Origin: Bog-473 sp963828505
GTDB taxonomy: Bacteria; Actinomycetota; Acidimicrobiia; Acidimicrobiales; RAAP-2
Assembly (NCBI GenBank): GCA_963828505.1
Contig: CAWHFM010000019.1
Span: 1 to 64,000 of the forward strand
Direction: 5' to 3'
DNA length: 64,000 nucleotides
In this document: one piece after another, positions 33,509-43,118 of the stretch
How positions within the stretch are numbered: the first letter of the stretch is position 1
Layout: each line of letters opens with the position of its first letter
Position numbers and translations under genes: made by a program
Notes under the pieces: model-generated
Databases searched by the model: none
What the model was told of the DNA's origin: nothing
The model's input: only the letters and a program-made list of their open reading frames with translations

Positions 33509-34365
33509 TTGACTGCTCCTTGCTTGGCCGGGGCGGCCATGTTGGTCTTGTAGAACGCGTTGGGGAAGCCCACGCTGCCGGCAGCGGCGGGCAGCGCCGC
33601 CGCGGTGCCTGGGGAGAGCGAGATGAGCTGCGGTGCGCCCGCCCTGAGCAGCGCCTGGACGGCCAGCAGCACGCTCACGTGCTGAGCCTCGATCCCCATG
33701 ATGGAGGCGAACAACGCCTTGTTCGAAGTCGACCGGGCCAAGCTGGTGTCTTTGACGTAGGTCTCGGCCGCGATGTTCTCGAGCTCGAGGGCGAGACCTA
33801 CGACGCCGAGGGCACCTTGGGCCGCCGTGGCAGAGCTGATGCTCGCGACCGCCTTGTTGACCACGGGCACGAAGGCAGGGTCGGGCTTGTTCTGTGTCTT
33901 GCCGCCCAGGTGCTTGGCCGCCGCGTTGAAGGCGTCGGCGTGCTGGGCGTGCTGGCCCATTGTCACCTGGGCGAACTTGGTGATCACCGGGTCAGCGGCC
34001 GATCCGCCGATGTAGGGAAGGGTGAGCGCCGTCTTGTAGGTGGCGACAGCCAGGTTCTCGATCGACGCCGCCGTCTGGACAAGCTGCACATCGCTCGAGC
34101 TGGCCGCGGCACCGGCCGATGCCATCACACCGGCCAGGGCCACACCGCCGGCGGCGCCGAGGATGGTGGTCGCTCCGAGGCTCGAGCGCAGTGAACGCTG
34201 GTGCTCCTCGTGAAAAGCGACGTTCGCGGGTCGGTCATCGTCTTGGGTCGAGTGGTTGAGTTCGACGAGCTCGTCGATGGCGTCGTGGGTGGGACGCAGG
34301 GCGTCTGCCTGCAGGTCCTGGGACTCTTCGAGAAGCTCGCTCAGATCTCTCGGATCTGCGGTCAT
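33505..34365 (-). CDS. Ferritin-like protein, paralogue of the next gene
   Basis: A 286-aa protein, SD AGGAGG then ATG 34,365. An N-terminal extension of ~65 residues precedes one hydrophobic segment (TTILGAAGGVALAGVMASAG) without a twin Arg. The ferritin-like helices contain SIENLAVATYKTAL, GQHAQHADAFNAAA, ALELENIAAETYVKD and GIEAQHVSVLLAVQ, aligned with its neighbour. First gene of the operon; may form heteromers with the Tat-type paralogue. Confidence 0.8.
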   Translation of the reverse strand: MTADPRDLSELLEESQDLQADALRPTHDAIDELVELNHSTQDDDRPANVAFHEEHQRSLRSSLGATTILGAAGGVALAGVMASAGAAASSSDVQLVQTAASIENLAVATYKTALTLPYIGGSAADPVITKFAQVTMGQHAQHADAFNAAAKHLGGKTQNKPDPAFVPVVNKAVASISSATAAQGALGVVGLALELENIAAETYVKDTSLARSTSNKALFASIMGIEAQHVSVLLAVQALLRAGAPQLISLSPGTAAALPAAAGSVGFPNAFYKTNMAAPAKQGAVK

Positions 34366-34803
34366 CGTGACCTCCTTGGTCTATACGTGGTGTGTTCGGT
34401 TCCGCTCGGGACTCGGATGTCAGAACCGTTTCGATCAGGCCGATGACGACGCGAGACAACAGGCACACTGCGGTGCCGAGCGCGTGAGAGTCCCACTTCC
34501 TACAGAGTCCATCGACGCGGCGATCGACTCGCTCGTCCGTTGCCTCGGCGTCGGCACCATCGAGCCTGGCCACTCCGAATACCAGTTATGCAGAGCCTGG
34601 GAGAGTGCGGTCACGCGCAACTCGTCACCTTCAGCGAACGCACTACGACGAGGCCTTTGTGGTCGCGTCAGACATGACCCACCAGGAGCCCCTCTTCGAT
34701 CAGCAGGTGCTACGTGCTCGTGATCAATTTCCCGAGGTGAAGGCTTGCACATATATAGGTGGGTTCCTCGGCTGGTGCCGTAACCAGACCACTCTCGAAA
34801 GAA
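34366..34803. other. No supported gene
   Basis: About 440 bp between the ferritin operon start and the tatA stop. Probably holds the ferritin operon promoter; no clear consensus elements or genes. Confidence 0.45.
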
Positions 34804-35049
34804 CTAGCTCGCGTTCGCGTTCGTGGACGCGTTCGGTGACGTCAGCGCTGGTGTGGGAGGCGATGCGGCCGGAGCATCGACATTGGACGACCTCGAGCCA
34901 TTCTTGCTTGCGTCGAGTCCCTTCTCGAACTCGTTCTTGGCTGATCCGAGGCTCCGCGCCAACTTTGGAATGGCCGCCCCTCCGAAGAGGAGCGCGACGA
35001 GAACGACCAACACGATCATGCCATCAAATCCGAAAATCTCACCAAGCAT
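34804..35049 (-). CDS. tatA: Sec-independent translocase subunit TatA/E
   Basis: An 81-aa protein from ATG 35,049 with AAGGAGA upstream. Membrane helix at ~8-26 (GMIVLVVLVALLFGGAAIP), hinge, then an amphipathic helix (KLARSLGSAKNEFEKGL) and a polar Ser/Pro/Asn-rich tail, the standard TatA plan. The hinge has FGGAAIP, close to FGPKKLP. It would form the Tat pore for folded exported proteins. Divergent from tatB-tatC. Confidence 0.9.
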   Translation of the reverse strand: MLGEIFGFDGMIVLVVLVALLFGGAAIPKLARSLGSAKNEFEKGLDASKNGSRSSNVDAPAASPPTPALTSPNASTNANAS

Positions 35050-35336
35050 TTGAATCTCCTTTTCGCCGGTTGATTCCTGGGTGCGCCGCAATGTGCGTCA
35101 CGCCAGGTCCTCCTGTTTTCGAGCGAAAGGTATTCGGATCGAACCCTGCCTATGGATGCCGGGTCTGCCTCAAGAGTCTTCAAGAGGAGCAGCCGGTGAG
35201 GCCGGTAGGCCGACAAACTCAACCTGATTGCCGGACTCTTGCCAGACAAGACCATCCGGCCAACCACCTTGATCCGAATAGACCCTGATGCGAGCGAATC
35301 CCCGCACTGGACGTTACCGGTGGACCGCGAAGTCCC
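35050..35336. other. Divergent intergenic region of tatA and tatBC
   Basis: 287 bp without a gene. It must contain the promoters of tatA (leftward) and tatBC (rightward); no convincing -35/-10 pair picked out by eye. Confidence 0.4.
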
Positions 35337-35792
35337 ATGTTTAACCTGGACCCGTCCAAACTCTTCGTCATCGCGGTGGTGGCGATCATCGTCTTGGGTC
35401 CTGAGAGGCTCCCGCACTTCGCACGGCAGGTCGGTGGCGCTTGGCGGTCTTTTTCCGACTTCCGTCAGCGTATGGAATCCGAGGTCCGCAACTCCTTACC
35501 TGACCTACCCTCGACGACTGAACTCGCCAGCTACGCGCGGTCGCCGTCCGCGTTGCTCGATCGCCTTGCTTCGACGACACGAGTCGATGACGGACCGGCA
35601 GACAGTCTCGGCGCAATGGGCGACGTCCCACCGATCGCTCGCGCCGACCAAGAGCACTGGACCACGATCTCTCCAGCGGGTCCGGCAGCTTCCCAGGACA
35701 GCCCCCGACCCGTCGGCGCATCCGCCAGCGACGCGGAAAGGATATGGATCGAGGCGCAGGCGCTCGCCGTGGGCGACGCCGCCTTGAACTGA
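35337..35792 (+). CDS. tatB: Sec-independent translocase subunit TatB
   Basis: A 151-aa protein. N-terminal membrane helix (SKLFVIAVVAIIVLGPERLP) with the conserved LGPERLP hinge, then an amphipathic helix (HFARQVGGAWRSFSDFRQRM) and a long acidic tail, as in actinobacterial TatB. Six bp before tatC. With TatC it would recognise twin-Arg signals. Confidence 0.88.
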   Translation: MFNLDPSKLFVIAVVAIIVLGPERLPHFARQVGGAWRSFSDFRQRMESEVRNSLPDLPSTTELASYARSPSALLDRLASTTRVDDGPADSLGAMGDVPPIARADQEHWTTISPAGPAASQDSPRPVGASASDAERIWIEAQALAVGDAALN

Positions 35793-35798
35793 GTCGCG

Positions 35799-36599
35799 AT
35801 GTCCGCCTTCACTGCACTCACTCGCCCAAACAAGCCCTCTCCCGAGTCCATGACCGTGGGGCAACACATAGGTGAGCTTCGCTACCGCCTGATCGTCTCT
35901 GGGAGCACCTTCATCGCTATGGCGATTCTCGCCGCGTTCGCCTACGAACCGATCCTGCACGTCTTGATGCAACCACTGTGCAGCGTCGCAGCTAACCCGC
36001 GGCCTCATGGGGTGAGCCGGGCGACTCAGGTGTTCGGAGCGAACGGGAGCTGCAACCTCTTCGTCACCTCCCCGCTCGACGGGTTGTCCTTGCGGGTGAA
36101 GATAGCGACGTTCGGAGGCTTGGTGCTCGCCTCACCGGTCGTACTCTTGCAGATTTGGAGGTTCGTCACGCCTGGCCTCAAGGCTCGTGAACGCAGGTAC
36201 GCCGTACCCTTCGTGTCCGCCGCCTTCACGCTGTTCATCTTGGGAGCGCTCACCGCGTATGTGACGCTGCCCCATGCTCTGGGATTCCTCAAGGCCGTCG
36301 GTGGCCCCAACCTTCAGGCCATCTACGACCCCATTCCGTACTTGGGCTTGATCATCTTGATGATGACTCTCTTCGGGCTGACGTTCCAGTTTCCAGTCGT
36401 GTTGGTCTCCCTCGAGCTCGCTCGAGTCGTCACACCAGCCAAGCTCTTGGGATGGTGGCGCTGCGCCGTGATCGGAATCACCCTGGTGGCCGCCATCGCC
36501 ACCCCGAGCTCGGATCCGTTTTCTATGCTGGCCCTGGCCTTGCCGCTGATTGCCTTCTATTTCATCTCGATCGGGATTGGGAAACTGTTGGGCAGATAG
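35799..36599 (+). CDS. tatC: Sec-independent translocase subunit TatC
   Basis: A 266-aa protein with six membrane segments. Visible family features: TVGQHIGELRYRLIVSGSTF near the N terminus, the Pro/Glu-rich SPLDGLSLRVKIATFGGLVL loop, TPGLKARERRY, GLTFQFPVVLV and ATPSSDPFSMLALALPLIAF. Likely start ATG 35,799; ATG 35,850 is an alternative. Forms the receptor for Tat signals with TatB. Confidence 0.93.
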   Translation: MSAFTALTRPNKPSPESMTVGQHIGELRYRLIVSGSTFIAMAILAAFAYEPILHVLMQPLCSVAANPRPHGVSRATQVFGANGSCNLFVTSPLDGLSLRVKIATFGGLVLASPVVLLQIWRFVTPGLKARERRYAVPFVSAAFTLFILGALTAYVTLPHALGFLKAVGGPNLQAIYDPIPYLGLIILMMTLFGLTFQFPVVLVSLELARVVTPAKLLGWWRCAVIGITLVAAIATPSSDPFSMLALALPLIAFYFISIGIGKLLGR

Positions 36600-36706
36600 A
36601 CGGTGCACAATTCGCCGGCGGGAGCCGTTCGGTCGTGAGGACCAGCGCCGCAGACCACTGGCGTACACCTTCCATCCGCGGGAGCCTCTGGCATCGAAGA
36701 ACTGTC

Positions 36707-37180
36707 ATGAACCTCGCCCCGTTGCTCTTCGGGCCCCGACGTCTCACGGACTCGTCGCGGTGGGTGGCCACCGCCCTTTTCGTGGTGGGCGGACTCTTGC
36801 TGGTGTGGTCGGCTTACATCCACTTCCATCTCTGGCAAAGCGTGGGATACCGTCACATCCCGACCATCGGACCGTTGTTCCTTGTCCAGTCGTTCGTAGG
36901 CGTAGCCATCGCCTTCGCTGTCGTGGCGGTGCGGCGCGTGTGGGTCGCCGTGCTTGGTGTCGGTCTTACCATGACGACAATTACGGGGTTTCTGCTTTCG
37001 GTGGAGGTTGGCATCTTCGGTTTCCGGGACACCTGGTTGGCACCCTTTGCTAAAGAGGCCTTCTTGATTGAGTGCACCTCGATCGTCGCGCTGGCAGCGG
37101 CCGCTACCCTCTGCCTGTTGAAGCCGGCGCGAACGGATCCAGTTGACACATATCACGCCGGTCTTCCATTTCGTACCTAA
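36707..37180 (+). CDS. Four-helix membrane protein, unknown function
   Basis: A 157-aa protein from ATG 36,707; the frame extends upstream through the end of tatC but without membrane character. Four hydrophobic segments: WVATALFVVGGLLLVWSAYI, PLFLVQSFVGVAIAFAVVAV, VAVLGVGLTMTTITGFLLSV and IECTSIVALAAAATLC. No family recognised. About 107 bp after tatC. Confidence 0.7.
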   Translation: MNLAPLLFGPRRLTDSSRWVATALFVVGGLLLVWSAYIHFHLWQSVGYRHIPTIGPLFLVQSFVGVAIAFAVVAVRRVWVAVLGVGLTMTTITGFLLSVEVGIFGFRDTWLAPFAKEAFLIECTSIVALAAAATLCLLKPARTDPVDTYHAGLPFRT

Positions 37181-37631
37181 CCGGGCCGCAGCGTGATCGC
37201 CACTACGAGAGCGATCGGCTTGAACAGGCTCTCTCGTCTTGAATCGCACTTGGAACGTCGTACAGTTCTCGGATCGTGACGCACGATGGGCCCTCCGCCA
37301 TTGAAAGCTTCGATAATGCGACAAACTTGAACCGAGCCCGCCAGAACGCTCTAATACGGGCGTTGATTACCGCGGAACCCCAGCCCTCGGACCGCAGGGC
37401 CTTCACGTGCAACTACTTCCTCTGGGCGTTCATCTCTTCGGCACTTTGGGGACCGAGAAGGACACCCCCGAACGCTCGACGTCCGATCGGTCCTTGATCG
37501 ACGGGTGATGGCGCCGAGGTCGGTCACCACGACCTGGGTGAACCGATCCGACGACCGCCACATATGTCGATGCATCGGGTGCACTGTCCTGCTAGGTCGA
37601 CTGTCCTGCGGATTGTGCGAGGCTGATTGCA
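37181..37631. other. No supported gene
   Basis: 450 bp upstream of the large cyclase-like gene. A 73-aa plus-strand frame and a 69-aa minus-strand frame overlap here, neither with a recognisable domain. Confidence 0.4.
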
Positions 37632-40600
37632 ATGGCGAACGCTCCGCCGCAACTGTCGATGGGGCCCTACGTGCCCCGCATGGGGGCCGAGTGGGATCTC
37701 GACGCACCGGGTGAGATGTGGCGCGAGGTGCCCGCGACGTGCTGTTTCGTCGACATCTCGGGGTTTACGGCGCTGTCGGAGCGACTGGAACGGCGCGGTC
37801 GTATAGGTGCAGAGGAGTTGACAGTAGTTCTGAACCACGTCTTCTCCCGGATGCTCGAGATCGCCTACGGAAAGGGAGGTGCACTGCTCAAGTTCGGCGG
37901 TGACGCGCTCCTCCTGGCGTTCGGCGGTGACAACCACGCCCGGATGGCCGCTGAGGCCGCGGTCGCCATGCGCGCGGCGCTCCGGGAGGCGAGGACGCTG
38001 CCCACGTCCGTCGGACGTCTCAACCTGCGCATGTCCGTCGGTATCCACAGCGGGACCTTTCACCTTTTCCGCGTCGGCGATTCACACCAGGAGTTGCTGA
38101 TCACGGGGCCCGCGGCGACGACCACGACCCGGATGGAGCAGACGGCTGATGCGGGCGAGATCGTGATCAGCCTGGACACCGCCTCCCGCCTCCCAGGGAG
38201 TGCAGTCGGGGAGGCGAAGGGCGACGGCCGTCTGCTGCGGTGGCGAAAGGTTGTCGAGAGCGTGTCGGAGCCGACGCCCGGTCGCCCCGTCCCGCTGGCC
38301 GCCGTCGAAGCGTTCATCCCTCGGGCGCTCCGCCTCAGGCTGGCCCAGGCCCGCAGTGAGTCCGAGCATCGGTTGGCCTCGATTGGATTCGTGACCTTCC
38401 AAGGGGTGGACGACCTGATTGCAGCCGAAGGTCCGGGTGCGGCCGCAGCGGCGTTGGACAGCGTCGTGCGATCCGTCCAACGCGCCGTGGACCTCGAGTC
38501 CGTGACCTTCTTGTCCACCGACTTGTACGCCAACGGGGGGAAGATCACCCTGACCACAGGCGTCCCCACGACCCAGGAAGACGACGAGGGGCGACTGCTG
38601 CGGGCCGTGCGGATGCTGATGGATGACCCCCAGCCCCTTCCCATCAAGGTGGGCGTCAACCGGGGCCACGTATTCGCCGGAGACATCGGGACGACACACC
38701 GGCGCACGTTCGCCATCATGGGAGACGCTGTCAACCTCGCCGCCCGCCTCATGGCTGCCGCTCCTCCCGGCGAGATCTACGCGACCGCGACGGTGCTCGA
38801 CCAGGCGCGGACGCAATTCGTCACTGACACCCTGGAGCCCTTCTCGGCCAAGGGAAAGTCCGAGCCGGTCCAGGCCTACCGGGTGGGCGCACCGACCGGC
38901 TCAAGGTCCTATTCATATGGGACGCTCCCGTTCCGCGGCCGGGACAAGGAGCTCTCGGCTCTGAATGATGCTCTCAGGTCCGCCAGCTTGGGGCGGGGGA
39001 GCACCGTTCTTGTCGAGGCCGAGCGCGGCGCCGGCAAAACGCGTCTCGTCTCCGAGTTCGCTGCCTCGGCGAAGCCGAACCATGTCCTCTGGTTACAGGG
39101 GGAGTCACATCGGACAGCCGTCCCCTACGAGCCGCTTCGAGACGCGATGCGGTCGCTCCTCGGCGTCGATGCCAAGGACCGTGAGCAGGCCGGCCGGCAA
39201 TTGCTGGAATCGATCGCCCAGCTGGACGATCACCTTCTGCCATTCGCGCCGCTGCTCGCTCCGATCGTCGAGGCCGACGTGCGCTCCACCCCGCAGACTG
39301 AGTCCATCGCCGCTGAATTCGCCCGCCAACGGATCGCCGACATGGTGGTCGGAGTGCTCGAGGCGGCATGCCCGGGGTCGCTTCTTATTGTCGCCGAGGA
39401 CGCACACTGGTTCGACGACACCACGTCGGAGATCTCTTCACGCCTGGCGGGCGCGGCGACTAGCCACCATTGGCTCCTTTGCGTCATCCGTCGCTCACAC
39501 ACCGACGCCGGCTTCACGCCGTCCAGCCCGCAGATCCGAATGTCGATGGCGCCCTTGTCCGACGATGTGGCACGGGAGCTCGTCGAAGTCGTCACCGAGG
39601 CTGCGCCTCTGCGCCCGCACGAGTCCGATGGCGTCGTCTCCCGAGCCGGAGGCAGTCCGCTCTTTCTGGAGGAACTGCTGCGGATCGTTCGGGCCGCTGA
39701 GGTCGATACCCTGCCTGACACCCTCGATGCGGTCGCCATGCGTGAGATCGACGCGTTGCCGGCGATCCCCCGCCGAGTCCTGCGCCTGGCCTCGGTTCTC
39801 GGTCGATCGTTCGAGCGGTCGCTGCTCCTGCAACTCCTCGCCGCCGAATCGGTCGATGCAGGCGCCGACCCGCTGGATGATCTTCGGGCTCAGCTGATGA
39901 CCGACCATGACGGGCAGCGGATCCGCTTCCGCCACGCTTTGCTGCAGGAAGCTTGCTATCAGAGCCTGCCCTTCCGTCAGCGTCTGGCGCTGCACCGAAC
40001 GGTGGGCGAAACCATCGAACGCGATATGGCCGATGATGACGAGACCGCCCCCATGCTGTCACTCCATTTCCTTGCCGCCCAAGATTGGGAGCGCACCTGG
40101 CGGTACGCCAGGATAGCGGCGCGGGTTGCCGAAGCGGCACACGCCCCCGGTGAGGAGGCTGTTCATCTCGAGCGCGCTGTCTCATCGGCTCGCCGGCTCG
40201 GCGACGTCGACGCCGATGAGTTGGCCACGGTCTTCAGCGATCTCGGACGATCGCTCGAATTGCTAGGTGAGTACGACAGGGCGGACGACGCGTATCGCGA
40301 GGCGATGCGAGCGTGGCAGTCCGATCTGCCGCGCCGAGCGCAGATGGCCTGTCGCAGGGCGCATCTGCGGAGCGAGTTCCTCGGACGGCCCTCCTCCGCC
40401 ATCCGACAGCTGCGAGCCGCGGGGACCGAGCTCGCCCTCGGTGAGCCGGATGCTGCGGGTTTGCGTGCTCTGCTGATCGCTGAGGAAGCCTCGGTCCGCG
40501 ATCTACAGGGTCGTCTGGCCGAAGGACTCGAGTGCGCCAACCAGGCCGTGCGGGAGGCGAAGCGAGCGGGTGACAAGCGCGCCCTCGCCCGCGCGCTCGA

Positions 40601-41441
40601 TTTGCAGAACACGCTGCTCGTGCGGACGGGCAGACAAGCTGATGCGATCCACATGGGCCGGGCGCTCGAGCTCTACGAGGAGCTCGGTGATGGCGTGCAA
40701 GTCGCTCGCGCTCTGACCAACCTCGGCAACACAGCGTTCTTCGGCTTACGATGGAACGAAGCCGCCGACTTCTGGGCCAGGGCGGCCGAGGCATCCACGG
40801 CGGTCGGGAACCTGGCAGGCACTGCGCTGGCACATGTCAACGCCGGGGACCTCAGGGTGAACCAGGGCCGGCTCGAAGAGGCCCTCGCATTGCTCGGTCC
40901 CGCCCGCCGCACCTTGGAGTCCTTCGGCTATCGCGCTGCGACCGCCTGGACCGAGATGTGTCTGGGCCGCGCCACCGCGTTCCACGGTGACCTCGAGGGA
41001 GGGATTGCTCTGGAGCGTTCGGCGCTCGCCAGTTTCAACGAGATCGGATCGCACATGGAATCGCTGGAAGCCTACGCTCGCCTGGCCGAGGTTCTGGTCT
41101 TCGGCCGTCGGTTTCCCGAGGCCGAAGACGCACTCGCCCTGGCACATGAACTCGAGCGCCACGTGGGACACAACCCGCTCGGACCGCTCGTCGAGCGCGT
41201 CGAGCTGACCCTCGCTGCCTCCTCGGCCGACTCGACGACGCGCTTCGCCAACCTCGATGGTTTTCTCGACCGCGCTGAGGCTCTTGGCGCGAACTATGAG
41301 GCGCTCGTGGTCCTGATCTTCGCCGAGCGCCTCGGTGACGCTAGTCGGCACGCGGAGATCCGCCGGCTGATGGATGAGCTGGGGATCGTCACCTTGCCGA
41401 TGCTTGCCGATACGTGGCCAGCTCCTTATCTCTCCCAGTAG
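37632..41441 (+). CDS. Multidomain protein: class III cyclase pair, AAA ATPase, TPR
   Basis: 1,269 aa. Cyclase domain 1 (~30-195) retains both metal Asp sites (CCFVDISGFTALSERL and LLKFGGDALLLAFGG). Cyclase-like domain 2 (~250-405; ends with TFAIMGDAVNLAARLMAAAP) lacks the Asp positions. A winged AAA/NTPase unit follows from ~435 (FRGRDKELSALNDAL, Walker A AERGAGKTR, Walker B-like LLIVAEDAHWF), then TPR-type helices from ~830. The order C1-C2-NTPase-TPR matches soluble adenylyl cyclase and many actinobacterial regulators. Probably makes a cyclic nucleotide in response to an unknown signal. Its 3' end overlaps the convergent gene by 16 bp. Confidence 0.88.
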   Translation: MANAPPQLSMGPYVPRMGAEWDLDAPGEMWREVPATCCFVDISGFTALSERLERRGRIGAEELTVVLNHVFSRMLEIAYGKGGALLKFGGDALLLAFGGDNHARMAAEAAVAMRAALREARTLPTSVGRLNLRMSVGIHSGTFHLFRVGDSHQELLITGPAATTTTRMEQTADAGEIVISLDTASRLPGSAVGEAKGDGRLLRWRKVVESVSEPTPGRPVPLAAVEAFIPRALRLRLAQARSESEHRLASIGFVTFQGVDDLIAAEGPGAAAAALDSVVRSVQRAVDLESVTFLSTDLYANGGKITLTTGVPTTQEDDEGRLLRAVRMLMDDPQPLPIKVGVNRGHVFAGDIGTTHRRTFAIMGDAVNLAARLMAAAPPGEIYATATVLDQARTQFVTDTLEPFSAKGKSEPVQAYRVGAPTGSRSYSYGTLPFRGRDKELSALNDALRSASLGRGSTVLVEAERGAGKTRLVSEFAASAKPNHVLWLQGESHRTAVPYEPLRDAMRSLLGVDAKDREQAGRQLLESIAQLDDHLLPFAPLLAPIVEADVRSTPQTESIAAEFARQRIADMVVGVLEAACPGSLLIVAEDAHWFDDTTSEISSRLAGAATSHHWLLCVIRRSHTDAGFTPSSPQIRMSMAPLSDDVARELVEVVTEAAPLRPHESDGVVSRAGGSPLFLEELLRIVRAAEVDTLPDTLDAVAMREIDALPAIPRRVLRLASVLGRSFERSLLLQLLAAESVDAGADPLDDLRAQLMTDHDGQRIRFRHALLQEACYQSLPFRQRLALHRTVGETIERDMADDDETAPMLSLHFLAAQDWERTWRYARIAARVAEAAHAPGEEAVHLERAVSSARRLGDVDADELATVFSDLGRSLELLGEYDRADDAYREAMRAWQSDLPRRAQMACRRAHLRSEFLGRPSSAIRQLRAAGTELALGEPDAAGLRALLIAEEASVRDLQGRLAEGLECANQAVREAKRAGDKRALARALDLQNTLLVRTGRQADAIHMGRALELYEELGDGVQVARALTNLGNTAFFGLRWNEAADFWARAAEASTAVGNLAGTALAHVNAGDLRVNQGRLEEALALLGPARRTLESFGYRAATAWTEMCLGRATAFHGDLEGGIALERSALASFNEIGSHMESLEAYARLAEVLVFGRRFPEAEDALALAHELERHVGHNPLGPLVERVELTLAASSADSTTRFANLDGFLDRAEALGANYEALVVLIFAERLGDASRHAEIRRLMDELGIVTLPMLADTWPAPYLSQ

Positions 41442-42514
41442 CAGCAGTCGACGTCGCCCAACCAGATTTCGGTGATCTGCGTCTCGGTAACTCCGTCTAC
41501 AACGACGTAGTTGTACGACTTGCTCTGGGTACACAGAATGCCGGGCGATGCCGACGCACAGTAAGTCTGATCGGTGAAGGTCACACCGTCGAGAGACACC
41601 TGAGTAGGAGCGCACTGTGGCAACGGGTCTTCCGGCGTCGGCGGTGCCGGTTGGCACTCGGTTTCGGGTGCCCAAGGGATCGTGATCGTCAACGGAATGT
41701 CGCCCGACCCCGGGGAGCCGTTGAACGACAACGTCTGGTCCTGGCCGTCGGCGCCGGTGGTGGAACTGAATCCGTCGTAGGTCTTGCAGTCGGTACCAGC
41801 AGGCGCAGTGTCAGCAAACGTCGCGGTGACCGGACCTGTCGACTGGATCTGCTGGCTCCCACAGATCTGAGTGGGCCGGGTAAAGGTGAATGGATTACTA
41901 CTCGGATTCGTGCTGGGCACCCCGAGATTTATTCTGGAAGTGGCGGCCGAAGCATTTTTGATGCTCAGGTCGAAGGTAATTGTGCTGCCGCACATCGGTA
42001 GGAAGCTCAGCCCGTCGATATCTCCACCGTTGTTGAAGTCGAAAGTAAGGGTGTGCCCGTCCGGCGAGACGGCGTACACGTCGCCCTTCTCGAGCGTGAT
42101 TGGTTCGACATCAACGAACGAACCGTCCGTAGTAACCGTACCCGAGAAATGGTAGAAAACACGCGGGTTCGTTTTGGGGCGCGTAACCCTTAAGGAGAAC
42201 GCGCCGTCAGCTTTTACACCAATGTAGAAGCCTTGTTTCATGCCGGGCTTGACGTTCGGCACGCCTGTAACTTGCGCAGGCCAAGGACCGCTGGGACAGA
42301 AGTCTTTCACGGAGGCCAGGACATCCCGCGTCTGGAGAGGAACACCGTTGGCCAATGCAGTGGTACTGAGCACAGGCAAACCAATTGTTGCGACGGGCAA
42401 GATCAGCAGTCCCAAAACCAGCGTTATCGCGGCTCCGAGAGCCATTGGCTTAAATACGACGAACCGCCTTGAATCGGACTTGGAAAGTCTCACGCTTTTC
42501 GGTCCGTAGCGCAT
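41426..42514 (-). CDS. Cys-rich secreted protein of unknown function
   Basis: A 362-aa protein from ATG 42,514, with GGGAGAG upstream. Long signal region (residues ~22-54: FKPMALGAAITLVLGLLILP). The mature part is beta-rich with about ten Cys, several near the C terminus (QCAPTQVSL, YCASASPG, LCTQSKSYN and VDCCYWER), suggesting disulfides. No family recognised. Base composition is slightly less GC-rich than neighbouring operons. Convergent with and overlapping the cyclase-like gene. Confidence 0.75.
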   Translation of the reverse strand: MRYGPKSVRLSKSDSRRFVVFKPMALGAAITLVLGLLILPVATIGLPVLSTTALANGVPLQTRDVLASVKDFCPSGPWPAQVTGVPNVKPGMKQGFYIGVKADGAFSLRVTRPKTNPRVFYHFSGTVTTDGSFVDVEPITLEKGDVYAVSPDGHTLTFDFNNGGDIDGLSFLPMCGSTITFDLSIKNASAATSRINLGVPSTNPSSNPFTFTRPTQICGSQQIQSTGPVTATFADTAPAGTDCKTYDGFSSTTGADGQDQTLSFNGSPGSGDIPLTITIPWAPETECQPAPPTPEDPLPQCAPTQVSLDGVTFTDQTYCASASPGILCTQSKSYNYVVVDGVTETQITEIWLGDVDCCYWER

Positions 42515-43118
42515 AATGCTCTCCCACCTTTGGATTGCGTGCATGATGCAACAAACGCCTAAGCACGCCGGTAATGTTTTTCTACTACGGCGTTGGTCCC
42601 CGTGCAACCCGACCACCCGCAGTACGGTCCCGGTCGCCGGTGCGCCAGTTGGTTTGCGACGTATTCGATGAAGTTTCTTGCTGCTGCCCGTCCCTCGCTG
42701 TAGATGAGGTAGGTGACAGTGTCAGGATTCGACGGAGTGGCCGAGGACGCAGGCGAGCGACCGAGCGACACCTTCTCCTCATCTCATTGCAATTCACAGC
42801 CTCGCCTCAAGGCTTCTTCAACCAGTTGTCAGAAACGGGAACGCGCATACATTGACAATGCAGATTCCTGTCGGTTGCTTGCGTGCACGCCGCAAACAAT
42901 GCATGGATTTCCAGAAGGGGCGTGCGTGAATATCAAGCTTCCCGAATCCCTGCCCTCCGAACGGCATCTGCTCGGTCCGGGTACACGAGAAAAGAGCAAG
43001 TGAAGCTCTAGCCGTAACGCCCGACCCTTGTGCCGGCGATCATCGCTGGCTCGCACCGCCATCGGAGCAGCACATCGACTCGGTAGACCAATGAGAACCT
43101 GGGGCGTGGCTGCCCGCC
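42515..43118. other. No supported gene
   Basis: About 600 bp between the Cys-rich protein and the oxidoreductase remnants. Frames are short and without recognisable content. Probably includes the promoter of the minus-strand gene. Confidence 0.45.
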
